A model generated the notes under the pieces. The model did no database searches, was not told the origin of the DNA, and saw only the letters and a list, made by a program, of their open reading frames with translations. Position numbers and translations under genes: made by a program. DNA of 64,000 nucleotides from Lycorma delicatula (lineage: Eukaryota; Arthropoda; Insecta; Hemiptera; Fulgoridae), in assembly GCF_047948215.1 (NCBI RefSeq), contig NC_134455.1:222188526-222252525 (forward strand). The letters are read 5' to 3'. This document shows positions 1 to 12,661 of this stretch, one piece after another (position 1 is the first letter of the stretch; each line of letters opens with the position of its first letter).

Positions 1-317
1 TTGTAATGAAAGTGCAGTTTCATTATTCTACAGTATTATTCGTTATTTTTAATTAAATCTCACTTTAAACTTAGGTTTTTATTATTTATCTTCTGCATCA
101 TTACTAACTTAGTAGTAATTTAAAGAAGAAGTAAGTACTAAATAAGTAGTAAAACAAAAACAAAGAAAAAAAATCAACTATTTTTTGTTTAAAAAAATCA
201 TAAATGCAAATTGTCAGTTAAATATTTATAGATAATTTCTCTAAAACTAAATTTTAATTAATTTAACAGTATAAGTATATACATTATGGCGATTTTTAAA
301 ATTGTATTTTTTATCAG
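1..317 (+). other. Probable intron end upstream of the partial gene
   Basis: AT-rich DNA without a credible ORF. It ends in a pyrimidine-rich tract and TTATCAG at 311-317, a good 3' splice acceptor, directly before the conserved part of the reading frame at 318. Read as the last part of an intron whose upstream exons lie outside the window. Confidence 0.4.
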
Positions 318-768
318 GTTTGAGATGTCACTGGGTTGGAAACCTGGAAAAAGCTTGGGTAATATGGTAATTGTTGCTCATAAAAACGCAAGATTTTTAC
401 ATGAATGGTTAGAATCGTATAGAAGGAATTATTACCCAAAAAGATTTTATTATAACGCCGGTGAATATCCGGCTCAACACATTCTGATGAAAAAACCTTA
501 TCTAATACATCGTGAAGAAAAGGTTTTCGGTAACTATGGACCTTTTAAAGACCTATATTTAAAGCCGTTTCCGCAGTGGAGAGAGTATTATGCAATACAT
601 ACTCAGAGTAATCATCTTTATCAACTTAAAAAATTATCGAAAGATCTTAAATATCCAGTTCTCTTCAACGAGCACAACATTCTTAACTATCCAGTTGCTT
701 ACAGAGATCTCGTAAGGAGTGTTTTTCCTTTAGATGCCTACGAAAACAACAAAACATTATTCTTCTAA
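318..768 (+). CDS. Terminal exon of a probable GT32-like (DXD-type) glycosyltransferase, partial
   Basis: Open frame of about 150 residues ending in TAA at 766-768. The block NMVIVAHKNARFLHEWLESY, then YYNAGEYPAQHILMKKP and EYYAIHT, has the look of the C-terminal half of insect proteins related to the sugar-binding DXD glycosyltransferases (Gly_transf_sug/GT32), which move a sugar from a nucleotide donor in the secretory pathway. The DXD motif itself would sit upstream and is not in the window. An ATG at 286 opens the frame, but the first residues look like translated intron, and an acceptor AG at 316-317 fits better; the exon would begin at 318 inside a codon. No frame breaks, so it may be a living host gene. 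The family call is from recalled sequence patterns and is moderate; that this is a real host exon is more certain. Confidence 0.5.
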
Positions 769-870
769 AGGTAAAGGTGAAGAATATCAATTCTTTCGTA
801 CTCCTCAGAAAACAGAAAACAATATGTTCTCATTCTTGATTTTCCAAAACTCAGTTTTTAAGAAAATGTA

Positions 871-920
871 AATAAAAATTGTACAAAAAGAAATTTTTTT
901 AATGTAAATTATAAAATAAA
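871..920 (+). promoter_or_regulatory. Candidate polyadenylation signals of the gene ending at 768
   Basis: AATAAA at 871-876, about 100 bases after the stop codon, and a second AATAAA at 915-920. In DNA this AT-rich such hexamers also arise by chance, so only the position supports them. Confidence 0.35.
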
Positions 921-3160
921 TTTATAAGATAAATGGAAAAGACAATATTTCTTTAATATCATCTCTATATATTACATGAAATATATAGATATATATTTAC
1001 ATATATAACCTGTACATATATGCAGAGTACAAATAAAAGAGAATATTTTTTTTTGTATAATTTCTTCTAAAAAAATTTATATTAATAGTCTGAATAAATG
1101 ATATTTTAACTTAATATAAAATAACGATACGCATTTTTATTGTTGCAACAGCCATTTCGAATATTTTGAGAAAGTTTTTCTTTAATTATCTGCTAAAAAT
1201 ACATACTATAAAATATTTACTTTTTTACATTTCGAAATGTGCGGCAAATAAGTTTGTATGATAAAGTTGATAAGTTTTATATGATAAATATGTTGTAAAT
1301 CTCACCCATCTTGTCGTGTATAAATTTTTAAATGTAATCTTGCTAACTTTTGGAGATAATTTCATTAATGGCACAGTAAATTAGTGCGTAGGATAGGCAG
1401 TATAAGGTTAAAGAATACAATTTAAAAGAAGACAGTATTTGTAGAAAATGAAAAATCCCGTTAACCTGATAGACGTGTCAGATATGTAACGTTACTTTTT
1501 CTCTATTTTCTTGCTTTGTAAATGACTTTCAGTCTTCAGGAATTAAACGCTTTATAGGGTTCTCCTATGAAATAATCACCAATTGCACTTAACTTGCAAT
1601 TTAAATCCAGGAGCCCTGAATATATAATAATTAGAAATGGCATATCATCCTTAAGTTACTTCTATTTTAATATTTTTCAAAAAAAAATTTCTGATTAATA
1701 AATGTACACACGAGAAATGGCAAAATATTTCAGATGTAATCTGGGAAGTTACTGAAAGATAATTGTAAAGACAAGATTACAAAAAAAAAGAGATAAGAAA
1801 AGGAAAAATGTTGCTATTAATTAAGATTTATTTTATCATACTTTATAATTTTATTTCTATATTACTGACTTTAATTCAATTATTTTAAGTTTCAATACAT
1901 CTGAGCAATAAAAACTAATACAGGAAAAATTTTATTACATAAAAAACCTTTCTTTTTTTTAAGTTGACATGACTTCCTTATCATTCAAAATACTAGCAGA
2001 ATTATTTAAAGAGTCGATAAAAACCTTCTTTCAATTAGATAATTTATGAAATGTTATTATGTACTTTTTATAAGATCTTCATATAATGGCATAATTTGTA
2101 CAAGACGAGTAATATTATTTCCGCATGTGTACTTTAAATAAGATTTAAAGGTGAGTATTTATTTGGTTTTAAGTTTAGGTGAAGTTGATTAATAAAGAAA
2201 CCACTGCGAAGATAAGAGAAGACAGGAGACAAGATAAGAAGACAAGAGGTAAATGGAATGTCGTGAATGAATCGGACTCAATTCGTACAGGAAGACAATA
2301 ATTTTGTTAATCGGTATTAAATGTAACTGAAGAATTTTTATTCTACGGCACATTATTATTATTATACATATATGAGATGATACTAATTCCAAAATATAAT
2401 GGATTATTTAATATTAGTTTTTTCATGTCGACTTGACGTATAAAATATATTCGCGTGTCACAGGTTCGTCATCTCTACGCCTTGCTGTTGCACCCATTTC
2501 TTTCTCACTGCCACTCACTTCATTTCCTGATATTCTCCCCAACTTACCAGGAAATGAAGAGAGTGAAAATGAGAACGTTTCCTGGAGCCAGAAAAGTAGA
2601 ATTTTAATTTCAAACTTTTCATATCCTCGAACTTTGTGTTTGTTTCTCCTGCATCCCTTCAGTATTTTGTCTAAAAAAATTCCAATTTTGAAAAATCCAA
2701 TTTAATATACACAACCAAGAAGATAATTTAATAAACTCAACTGCATTAAACCAGCATTATAATGGCATTTAACCAGCTGTACTCATACACCTTGAATAAA
2801 TTAACTTTATTGTAATGCAAAAGATTACAATAACTATTTTTATTGCCAATATTACGATAACATTATAATTCTTTATAAATATTGAAAATCGTTTTTAAAA
2901 ATACAATAACATTGTTTTACGTTTTTACATTATTTAATTTTTGAAGTCTTTATATTTATTTTTTATCCCATCAAGACATAATTATTAATTGTATTTTTTT
3001 TTATTTGTTTTTTTTGTTCTGGGTCATAATCAGAAGGTTACGAGAGAGATTAAAATTACATCATAATCCACGTAAAGTCTAACACTGATGTGAAGCGTTT
3101 ATGTAATAGTAAACTATATACCCAGCGCTGTATCAATTCATTCATGAAATCGTATAGAAT

Positions 3161-3188
3161 TATAAAGGTTTATATCCGCTCGTCAGTT
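3161..3188 (+). promoter_or_regulatory. Weak candidate core promoter (TATA plus Inr)
   Basis: TATAAAG at 3161-3167 is followed by the arthropod initiator-like TCAGTT at 3183-3188. Spacing from TATA to the A of the initiator is about 24 bases, shorter than the usual 28-33. A GC-richer block follows to about 3250. No ORF or splice signal was tied to it, so this may be chance. Confidence 0.15.
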
Positions 3189-4722
3189 CTGCTGGTCCTC
3201 ATCTAACGAACCCCGCTCTTCGGCTCTCCACAATATAGTCCGTTGGCAATTCTAATTATAAAAGTCTGTTTTTTGATGAACTTAATGGTTGTTTATAATT
3301 ACGTTTGTTCTGGTATCTACATTTAGTATCTGAATGTTCAGATATAACAGTATTATCTATATGTAGTATCTATAGTATTTATGGCTTCCTTACAGAAACG
3401 ATCTACTTTGGTCGTTTCATTTCTGAGATAATAGTTTTTTTATAAAATAGTCTCAAATTTGTTATTTTATTAAATTTTACAAAAATATATGGTTTAAATT
3501 ACTTATTATTAATATTTGTAAGTGTACCGCATAAATTAGTGATTAGAATTTAGTTAATTGATTATTTTATTTAATATTTTAGTTAATTAATTTACAAATT
3601 CCTTATAAGCAAGAATAGTTTCAGTTTATATTGTACCAGTAATGACATAAAAGATAAAAACATACGTCATTAAAATACATCTTAACACAGATACGAGACC
3701 TAAGTCTTCGTATATGTGTTTAAATTTTTCTGTAGAATAAATGTCTACCCACTCGTAACAAATCGTTCTTTGACAACATGGAGAGGAAAGTGTTGATGTG
3801 ACCAGACTCTGCCATTCAGGACTCACCTACGAGAAGTTATAATCTATGACGATATAAATTTGAAAAGCGGCTTAGGTCCTTGTGCAAATTTTTTCAAATA
3901 ATTAAACTGATAAGAAAAACTTTCTTATGTAATAAAACTAGGATCCCCGTAAAATCATAATTTTATCATAAAAATTACGATATAATAATACAGTAAGTCA
4001 TAAAAAATTAACATAAAATGATTTAAAGAAATATTATAAAGTACAAACCTCTGAAGTAAAAGCAATTTGATTCTTTCTTAAAAAGCATACAAGGAAAAAC
4101 GAGAAAAATCTTTTAAAAAGGCTCTTGCAAAGAAATGAAGTACAAAAAATATTTCGGTACAACCCTTTTCAATTTGATCTTCTTTCCTAGCCACTTTATT
4201 ATTCACTCTTTTCTTAACTTTATTCACACACGAATATTTTCAGTATCTTTGTACATGTGAATGTAAGTTTTCGTTGAGAGTGTGCTCGTGTTCATTCGCT
4301 TATGCAAGCCCTTATGTGCTATTGTGTAGGCAATTTCCAACCCGCATCGACGTAAAAGCTGTTTACTATTCCTTTTCGAATCGTCCACCCTTTCATATAC
4401 GATGCGCATGACCTTTATCTTTCGGCTCTATTATGCGACCAAAACAAATTGTGATGTCTCCTAAAAAAAAGAGGAAGGCTTGGGACAAAAAACTAATCTC
4501 GTAAAAACAAAGAAAAATCATTTAGGCCATAAGGAGAGCTGAATGACTCACTTCATTTTATTAACAGATTAATAAATACTTTATTTTTATTTAACTGTAT
4601 ACTTCCACCTATGTATTGCAAATTTCTTTGATATAAACGGATTCTGCAAAGAACATGTGACAAAATAAATTTCCTACAAAATCCAGTAAGAAAACTTAAA
4701 ACATTTTACAAATTTTGAAATA

Positions 4723-4796
4723 CAGCCAACTATCACTAGTTGATAGTCGGCTGCCACATATCATTAGTATAACTATTTACAAGTGCATAGTTATAC
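4723..4796. repeat. Two adjacent short hairpins
   Basis: 4723-4753 is a 31-base near-perfect palindrome (13 paired positions with one mismatch, centre CTAGT). Beside it GTATAACTAT (4767-4776) pairs perfectly with ATAGTTATAC (4787-4796). No gene context. Confidence 0.6.
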
Positions 4797-6424
4797 CAAA
4801 TCGTACAAAGATACTATGTTCACGCTGCACCCAGAAAAATGCATTATTTATGAAATTAGATTATTTGAGAAAAAATTAATTATTAAGTGGATTTTTTACA
4901 ATATTTGAAAATGAAATATTAAACAGTTGTCATTAAAGTTATTAAAGTTAACAGAAAGAAAGCCAGCAAAATTCATTATCGACGAGTAAGGGGTCTACAT
5001 TAAGAAGCAATTATTTTTCTAATTTTGCTTGAAACTAAACTTTAAATAATGTTGTTCGGCTGAAGAATTAACTACTCTTTAGCTACCCAAAACTGTATTT
5101 GTTAGAAATACATTACAAAGAAATACGGAGAAACATTTTTTCGAACTTGTTGGCCCGTCCGAGCAATCTAGTCATCTATTTGTCAGAAGAAAACAAGCTA
5201 TTTTAAAATTAATAAAAAATAACAACATGGTATTTCAAAAAAATGATTTATGATCAAAATTTTACTAAGATTATAGTAGACTAACAGAATTTTTTACTAA
5301 CTGATTATCAAAAACAGTCAGCACATCTTAAGTATTAAAAAGAAAACCGTAAAATAGTTTGATACACTTTTATATTGAATAAAATCTAGTATCAAAAGAA
5401 ATATCTCCTTTCCGCTTCGTTAACAGTGGAAGATAGCATACAGAATGAACTTCATTATCTTGGATTTATCAGGACAAAAATCAAACAAAAGTCTCACAAA
5501 GAATTACCTAATCCAAAATCGGTGATTCAAACAACTGACCTCTTTTTAAAGTAACCTTTCACTTATCATATAATTTTTTTAAATAAGAAACATTCAATAT
5601 CCCAACCTTATGAGGTTATAAAAATTCCTACCGTTATAATCCTACCATTGTAATTCAGATTTTCTTTTAAAAATGACTTATTTAAATTTTATGTATTTAT
5701 TAAATAAAAGACTTAATAACACAGTTGTTGGGGGTTGATTAACTAGCATTTATCTCATGGTTTTATTACAATAAAACTTAATCAATTAACATTTAACCAT
5801 GGTTTTATTACATTAGAGACAGTAGGCCGTCCTTATAAATAAAGAAGAGAAAGAATCCAGAAAATCATTAAAATGATAATTTTAGGGAGGACTTATTGTA
5901 ATTACTGTGCTGAATAAGCCGGAGCAAGCCATAGTTTGGTCATCGACAAATGTTTTACGTAGTAAAGTAAGCTAGATGAGAATCTATATCTACTACCACT
6001 CGTAAAAGGTTATAGATGACCGATTTATAACCGGTATTGAGGTCGAATAATGTCATCTTACATTTTCTGATAACTGTTTTATCTCAGTAACCGACTGGGA
6101 AGTATTCTCCTTTAAAGTAATTCATCCTTTAAGCCACCATAACTTTTCATTAAATGAAGAGAGGGGAGAAAAAACATTTATTTACTTGTAATTTATTGTT
6201 GAAGTTTTAACATCGATTACAGACATTAAACTACAGAAATTTTTTATATTTCAAAGCTGATATCCTTAGTCGTACCTCACTCTTTTTCATTATCTCTTCA
6301 CCAGCAATCTGTTAGTGTCCTCAACAACTACTAACATAGCTTCTGTTATCCTTCAGAAATTATTCCTTAAATTGGATTCTCTGCAAATATTAATTAATAA
6401 GCTAATTTTTACTTTTATTCAAAA

Positions 6425-6895
6425 AAGTTGACAACACAGTTGTAAGTTGTCACGCAGCTAAGCCGCGTTCCGCGAAAATTCTACAACTGTGGGTTGTTTA
6501 TAATGCACGGCTTACACACACAACTTAATTTAAAATGTTTATCACTTTATTAAATACAAATACAAATATTTTTTTGGTTTATTTAATTCAATGATACTAA
6601 CTAAAGCGGGCACGAACATCGTATTTAATTCGCGCGGGAGTGGCGGGACTAGCGGCGACGGTCGGCAGTAACTAAACTAATTAACTTCACAACTTACATT
6701 GAACAGATTTCGTCTGTACGGTCGGCAGATTGTAGCCAAGAGGCTTAATGCTCCAGGAACCGATTCAGCCGGGCGATCGAATTCGAGACGCAGCCAGAAC
6801 GAGTTACTTCTTTACAGTTTAAATATCATTCCTTTATTTAATTCTACCGCTCATCTGTGACGTCAGAAAATAGCTGACGACTACAACAGCATTTT
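6425..6895 (-). repeat. Possible solo LTR or other non-coding repeat with a GC-rich core
   Basis: A block of unlike composition: GC-rich at about 6600-6810 inside AT-rich DNA. Read on the minus strand it starts near TGTTGTAGTCGTCAG, holds AATAAA-type signals, and ends near a 15-base inverted pair (GACAACACAGTTGTA at 6430 and its near complement at about 6482-6497). This order resembles an LTR, but I see no clear target duplication and no internal retroviral genes, so other repeat types are possible. Confidence 0.25.
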
Positions 6896-7034
6896 TTGTA
6901 GTGGTGCGATTTTTCAAAGATTTTTTTTTTAAATATTGTTATTTTTTAATTGTTAACAAATGTGCTTAAGGAAATATGACCATAATTAGGCGAAATCTCA
7001 AGAAAATGAGATTTATCTCATTATCACCCTCACT

Positions 7035-7345
7035 GTACAGCCGACCTCTTTAGCTTTTAAGTTGAAAATTAAACAACATCAATGCGCAATATGTAGAAGT
7101 AATGTGACCAAATTTTGTCAAAATCGGTCCAGTAGTTTTGAAGATAAGCTGATTTAGAGGCCGACACCGAACACATGTACATACGAACATTAACATCTGG
7201 AAAATTTCCATCCGGGATTTTGGGTTCCTTAGGTGCCAAAACGTCAACATCCGATGAAAACCGCGTATGCCCAAACTGGACCGATTACAATAATTTTCCT
7301 TCTAGAGCTACAGCTTTGCTATAGCGCTAGACGGGAAAGTGAAAA
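7035..7345 (-). repeat. Hairpin-headed interspersed repeat, copy 1
   Basis: On the minus strand the repeat begins with a strong imperfect hairpin (7293-7345; TTTTC against GAAAA at the base, CTAGAGCTA against TAGCGCTAG inside), runs into GGAAAATTATTGTAATCGG, and ends with a body that includes ACTACTGGACCGATTTTGAC. The same order (hairpin, GGAAAGTATNGTAATC-like link, body with a CCGATT-TGA core) occurs at 15895-16200 and more loosely at 14456. Non-coding; the class is not known to me. Confidence 0.45.
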
Positions 7346-7552
7346 ACAAAATTTATTTTTTAAGAAATGAGAATATAATATGCAGTTTATATGTTGAAAT
7401 CATAAGATTAGTTCAGGACAAAAATTAATGGAGAAGTGCATCAAACCAGTTAATTGGCCGAAAAAGAAACTGCTGAAAAAACAGAACAGGATAATAAACT
7501 TATTTTTTTCATTAAACAGTCAATGTGAGTAGAAATTTAGCCGCCACTATGC

Positions 7553-8453
7553 AGTGGCAGCTCGTATCTAAAATTAGTGAGGCTCCTGCTCCAGAAAATA
7601 TTTTCTGGCCTTTTCAAAGCCATGGTTAAAGTTTTCTGTAAAATAAATAAACAGAAAAAATTAATCAAATGGAATAGCTGGAAGCAGTATAATAATTTTA
7701 ATTTTACACTTTATCACATTCAAGAATATGGTACATACTCTGGAACGTGATAAGAGAATGGTTTCAAGCACAATGTGGTTAAAAACCGTATTCAGTTTAA
7801 CCGAATAAATAACAAAATGTCAATACAAATAATATCTTTTAGTATTATTAGATAATAACTTAATAAAATGTCCGCTTAAAAACACTGCAGTCCAATGATG
7901 CTTAATTTAAATTTCTATGTACACAGAAATAAATACATAATTAGTTTTTACTAACTACCTTCTCTTTCGCACTTCCAGCGTGTTTGTGGACAAATTTGGC
8001 AATCAAAGAGCCCTTATTTATCTCCATCTTCTGACCGCTACCGAAAAACAACTAAAACATTCCTTCCACCGACTAAATTAGAAAAGGGAACGAATAAGGA
8101 ACGTTCCATACACACGCGGAGAAAAAAAAACTACCTTTCACCAGCACGACAGGGACGGCACTGCGGAAGCGACAGTGCTGTCTCTCCCCCTCACATCCTC
8201 GCATGCAGATTCCTATGTGCGCATGCGCACAACAGCCAAATATCACACCGCTGGAACTGTGAAGCGCACAGTTCCATACAAAGATTTTTGTATCTTTTTC
8301 ATAAACTGGGGGATAGCTACTGACATTAAGCTTAAGAATTATATATTGTGCAAGTATAGGGAAAAAAGGAATCATTAAATTGAATGTTATCGATAACATT
8401 AACTGGAAATAGTGGTGCTACAGTTCCACAATGCCTATACGCGAGCCGCCACT
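7553..8453. mobile_element. Non-autonomous hAT-type DNA transposon
   Basis: The ends are inverted: AGTGGCAGCTCGTAT at 7553-7567 and ATACGCGAGCCGCCACT at 8437-8453, which differ by one base and a two-base indel. The terminal CAGTGGCGGCTCG-like string is typical of insect hAT elements as I recall them. No transposase motif is visible in about 900 bp, so it would need an enzyme from elsewhere. The expected 8-bp target duplication is not visible. The left end abuts CCGCCACT in opposite orientation, making a short palindrome of two hAT-like ends. The 108-residue minus ORF inside (8073-8399) looks like chance. Confidence 0.5.
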
Positions 8454-8849
8454 ACTGTTACGTATGTTTATTTGTTTCCTTTTGTAGCTTCGCTGATCCA
8501 ATCAATTACAACCAACGTTTTAGTAGTAACAAGTCTTCGGTCTGGAAGTAAAATAGGCTATTTTCTTATCAATGTGGGGGACAAAATTTAAAAATTCAGC
8601 TATTTTTCAATCTTTAATGATGGTATTCTATAAAAACGATAAAAAACACTTTCTGCCCCTTATGATTGTTCGGAAAAATCATCGCTCTCTCTACCACAGT
8701 TCTCTAAACAGAGAGTTAAAGAAACTTAAGGTGATCATGACTGCTTTGGTGAACGGTTGCGACTGTCTCCTGTGGTTATGGAGTTGCTACTCGGGTGCCA
8801 CAGTCAGTACAACCACAGAGATGAAGGGAAGTATTTAACGGAAAGCGTG
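8454..8849. other. Spacer, possibly 5' UTR of the following LINE
   Basis: An 88-codon frame at 8572-8838 (+) has no recognised motif. From about 8740 base composition becomes more GC-rich, like the R1-clade relic that follows, so the end of this spacer may be its 5' untranslated region. Confidence 0.3.
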
Positions 8850-8930
8850 AGGCTAGTTTATCTTCGTAGGCAACCCGAGGTTGTGTTTGTAAATTTATAG
8901 GAAGGGGCTGCGGCAAGGACTAGCAAGCAG

Positions 8931-9240
8931 ATGAAGGATGACTTTCTAGTCGTCCTGCGTAACAAGAGGACGAACCTGAGGATTCGGAATATCAGAGAGA
9001 TTCAAAGGGGGTTGGTCGTTGTCGCAGACGACAAGGAGACTTTGAAGGTTATTTCGGACTTTCTAGAGGTTGGTATATTCGACATAAGAGTAGCCCCAAA
9101 ACGTCTTAGGCGCCCTAGAGTTATCATATACGATACCGATCGACGGCTAAATGAGGATGAGCGCTGACTCTTTTGAGGCAGCAGAATACTCAGATGGATG
9201 AGGCCACTTTCAAGGCCGATATCGGTTGCTATTTAAATCG
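8931..9240 (+). pseudogene. ORF1 (gag) fragment of the R1-clade relic
   Basis: The frame from 8931 carries IRNIREIQRGLVVVADDKET and RPRVIIYDTDRRLNEDE, the conserved gag segment of R1-type ORF1, before the zinc knuckles. A stop at 9165 is followed in another frame by LTLLRQQN, the expected continuation, so there is a frameshift there. The zinc-knuckle part and the end of ORF1 are missing. In living elements the product coats the RNA for transport to the nucleus. Confidence 0.6.
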
Positions 9241-9337
9241 GAAAGCGTTTTTGTAATCGGAGAGCATTCTGTAAACAGCAAGGAGTGTCCATGTCATCAG
9301 AGAGCTGTAAATATGTACTGTAATTCGATAGGTTTAC

Positions 9338-12210
9338 ATGGTTAGTTTCGGTCAGTTGAACGCACAGGATGTATACATTGTTCAGGTAGAGCTTGGTGAG
9401 GTTGCTCTTCTTAGGAATTTTGGTGTTGTTTTATTGCAATATCCCTACATTTGTCTGGTGATTTGCCAGGTTTCTCTCGTTAAAAAAAGTTTTCTCATGG
9501 TTCTAATAGTTTGTCCGTTGTTTGCAAAAGATAGTTAGATTGTGTTTTTCTTTGACAGTTCTCTAATGAGAATCATGTTGTACGTTTGCATATTCCGAAC
9601 TTGTATATTTATGTTGCAAGTTCATATTTTCAGTACTGTGACCCTGCTGATCGCCATCTTGAGGACTGGGATAGGATCCTCAGATTGTCTGGACCGAGTC
9701 CTATCCTCATGGGTGCGGCTGTCAAAGCTAAGTTTACATTTGTGGCGTAGTGGTTCCACCGATGTTAATGATGAGTTGGTGTGAGTGCTTTATAGCCCAA
9801 CATGGTATGCAGGTTTTTATTGAACCTGGCGAGTCGCACACCTACGCAAGTATGGTGGATGGGCGTTGGTTTGTATAGTGTAACGAACATTGATGTTAAC
9901 CTTGGTAGGTATATTCCTGCTAATGTTTGCAACTGGAGAGTGGTTGACAATTGCTCAAACCATCATCGGTTAACTGTTTATGAGATCGCTGATGATTTGC
10001 GTGATCTTTACCGATATAACTTCCCCGTTGAGCGAAGTCGGCTTCTGCATAGGCATGCGAATTGAAAGAAGTTTGTCAACCAGACTTTGCGCTTTATATC
10101 TGAACACGATTGATCTAGAGGACTAGGTGGAGAGGTTAACAACGGCTTTTATGGATGCTGCTATGTATTCAATTCCCCGCAGTTCTGGTCGAGAGAAGTT
10201 AGCTCCTTGGTGGAATATAGAGTTATCTAATATGAAGAAAGCTGTTGGTCCTTTATGGAGAGCTTCTCAACGTGAGGGCGATCCTGAGCGGTGGGGCAGT
10301 TCTTATTGACGAATACAGGAATCAGAGAGATCCAACTATTTTCATAAAGTTCGGACACCTAAGAGGGACTCGTGGCGTTCCTTTATGGTCAACCACTCCC
10401 TGGGTTGTCCCTTTAGAAAATCCAAGGAAAGTCGTGTATAGTGTTCTAAGACATAAACGTAGAAAGGACGTTCTTTGTCCGCTCTCTCAACCCGGAAGGG
10501 CGTGGTTTCGGATATCCGGAATTTTACGCAGACTACTCGATGATCTTCTACCTGGTGATAGCGAAGCTGGAAAGATCGCATATCATCTTCGGATACGATG
10601 TTAGGTCGCTCTGCTTCGCGAAGATGCATTGTCTGTGGAGATAACTGAGGCCGAGGTACGCTGAGCTATCTGTAGGCTTGGTAGAGGTAAGGCGCCTGGC
10701 TTTGATGGACTGACAGCTGAGCTCCTTGCTTGTTCGGGTGGAGTTAACGTGACAATTATCACACGCATATTTAATAGATTATTGTTTGGCAGGTTCTTCC
10801 CAGTGTTCTGGAAGAAAAAGATTATAAAATTTTTGTCTAAGGGTTGTCCCCAAGGCAGTGTGTAGGGTCTCTCTTGTGGATGGTGGAGTTTGGCTCTCTT
10901 CTGTGGCTGAGGTTGCTCAGTGGGTGCCTTGTTGTGTCCTATGCGGACGACGGACTCCTGCTAGTCGAAGGATGCTCGCGGAGAGAGGTCGAGAGCTCAG
11001 AGCCACTCGTGCATGCAGGGTGCTTGAGCTGAGAGCTAATCAACATAAAATGACTTTCAGCCCGAAGAAGACCACAATGATACTCCTCAAAGGCCGTTTG
11101 GCGGAGAGCCGGCGAGTTTGAGTATCGATGTCAGGCCATCGAATAAAGTACACTCTGGTTCAGAAGTACCTCGGGGTATACCTTGATGAGATGTTTCAGT
11201 TCAAGAGGTACCTACAATACATCGCAGAAAACGCTTGTAGTGTCTTTTTTGGAATCCGGCGTGTGGTCAATCCGGATCGGGGTCTCAATTTTAGGACCCT
11301 AAGCAATTACGTCGTATAGGATGAAATTCCGTGGATAGGATGAAATTGGATAGGATGTGGCTGGATAGGATGAAATTCCGTGGTTATAGAGATATATTAT
11401 TGAGGGCCCAACGACTATTACTGTAGACGGTAACGGGTAGCTACCGGACGGTTTCACGGAAGGCAGCCTTGATGAAGGTGTGGGGGAGTGAAATCTAGTT
11501 CTGGGAGAAAGGAGCGGTATGTTGCTAGGAAGTTGGGTGTGTTGACTTCCGAAAATATTCGGAAAATCGAGCGACATGGTATGTGGCAGGCTAGATGGGA
11601 TGAGACTATTGATGGGCGATATACGCACGATCTCTTCCCATACATGAGAAGCTTGCGGGGCGCCTCATGAGTTTCCCCCTAACAAGTACATAACTCAATT
11701 TCTTACTAGTCACGGGGCCTTCAAGGGTAGACTGGCTGGGTTCGGCCTGGTAGATTCGAATCTGTGCCCACAGTGTGAAGTTGTGCAGGACGATGCTTTC
11801 CATGTATTGTATGAGTGCGCCGAATACGATCTGAACCGCACTGCAGTAATTTTTCGGGTGGATACCGTCGGAGCAACGCTTGACATCAGTCAAAACTAGA
11901 AGGACTGGGCTGAATGGACAGAGGTTGCAGAATTTTTGCACTATTTGGCTAGGGAACGGATTGGAGAGGGAATCTAGGGCGCTACTTGGTCTTATTCCTG
12001 CGTACTTTGTTTTGTTACGATTTCTTGTTAGCGTTGTTTTTGTTTTGTTAGTGTTATATCGGTTTTTGTTGTTTTGTTATTATTTTTATTTTCGTTTTTT
12101 TTTAGTGTTTTTCCGCGTTTGTGTTGCATGTGAACTCGCTTTACCTTTCGGGTATTTAGGTAATTCAGTTCCTTCAACGACTATAGTTTTCAGTCTTGCT
12201 TCAGACTAGA
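9338..12210 (+). pseudogene. ORF2 (endonuclease-reverse transcriptase) relic of the R1-clade element
   Basis: Pieces in several frames. Endonuclease: FGQLNAQDVYIVQVELGEVA near 9343, then DPADRHLEDWDRIL near 9641 with LMGA-VKAKF replacing the usual GDxNAKS, a degenerate SDH site as NHHRL near 9960, and LAPWWNIELS near 10200. Reverse transcriptase: GKAPGFDGLTAELL near 10688, then an abrupt jump from FLSKG to GCPQGSV at about 10840, which removes the middle of the domain; VVSYADDGLLL near 10932 keeps the catalytic pair; KYLGVYLDE near 11165. C-terminal: RWDETIDGRYTHDLFPYM near 11594 and a CxxC...HxxxxC cysteine motif (CPQC, HVLYEC) near 11770-11820. Order and motifs fit R1 clade; several stops and frameshifts show a pseudogene. 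Confidence 0.75.
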
Positions 12211-12544
12211 GGTGTGTTTTGTTATTTTTACTAATAGTTACACTGACGGGAATGTCGCTTGTGGCATTCGCTTCAGTGGCATCCCGAGCCGGTGCCACTG
12301 AGAGATGCTCATCAGGGCTAGATACGAAGAAGACGGTTGGTGAGTAGGGGATCAGAATGTATCCTGAAAAAATATCTGTAAAAAAAAGAAAGTAAAACTT
12401 GTTTAACGATTTTTTGTTCGTTTTTCGTAATTATGCTAGTTAGATGTGTACAATTACTAGTTGTCCACATCCCGACTACTGCCGGGTCTTTTTGTTTTTT
12501 AATAATTATTTTATTGGTGATTTTTTATATAATAAACTAATGCC

Positions 12545-12661
12545 TTGCACTGGTCCGAATTCAATCCCGGTTGAATCGCTTAAATTTATTAATCGATTGA
12601 ATGTGTAACTTCCTTTGGGCCGAAAATTCAATTTTATTATATTGTACCGGGGCCAGTGCAA
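12545..12661. repeat. Small MITE-like inverted-repeat unit
   Basis: TTGCACTGG (12545-12553) and CCAGTGCAA (12653-12661) are perfect inverted ends about 117 bp apart, with GG/CC pairing continuing inward imperfectly. No target duplication is obvious. Too short to code. Confidence 0.3.

Larger units (their letters stand above)
921..6424. other. AT-rich gene-free stretch
   Basis: Read on both strands; no frame here has recognisable protein motifs or length beyond chance, and no RNA gene was seen. It contains a short GC-richer block near 3180-3250 and two adjacent hairpins at 4723-4796, listed separately. Probably intergenic or intronic. Confidence 0.5.
8850..12395 (+). mobile_element. Decayed R1-clade non-LTR retrotransposon
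   Basis: Fragments appear in the order of an R1-type LINE: gag (ORF1), then apurinic-like endonuclease, reverse transcriptase and C-terminal cysteine motif (ORF2), then a 3' end that becomes A-rich at about 12365-12395. Frame changes and stops are frequent and there is at least one internal deletion, so it is dead. It is more GC-rich than the flanks. R1 itself inserts in rDNA; no rDNA is visible here, so this is a dispersed relative or a misplaced copy. Confidence 0.75.

Noticed and set aside
11299..11941. Minus-strand frames of about 110 residues
   Set aside because: Antisense to the C-terminal part of the R1-clade ORF2 relic.
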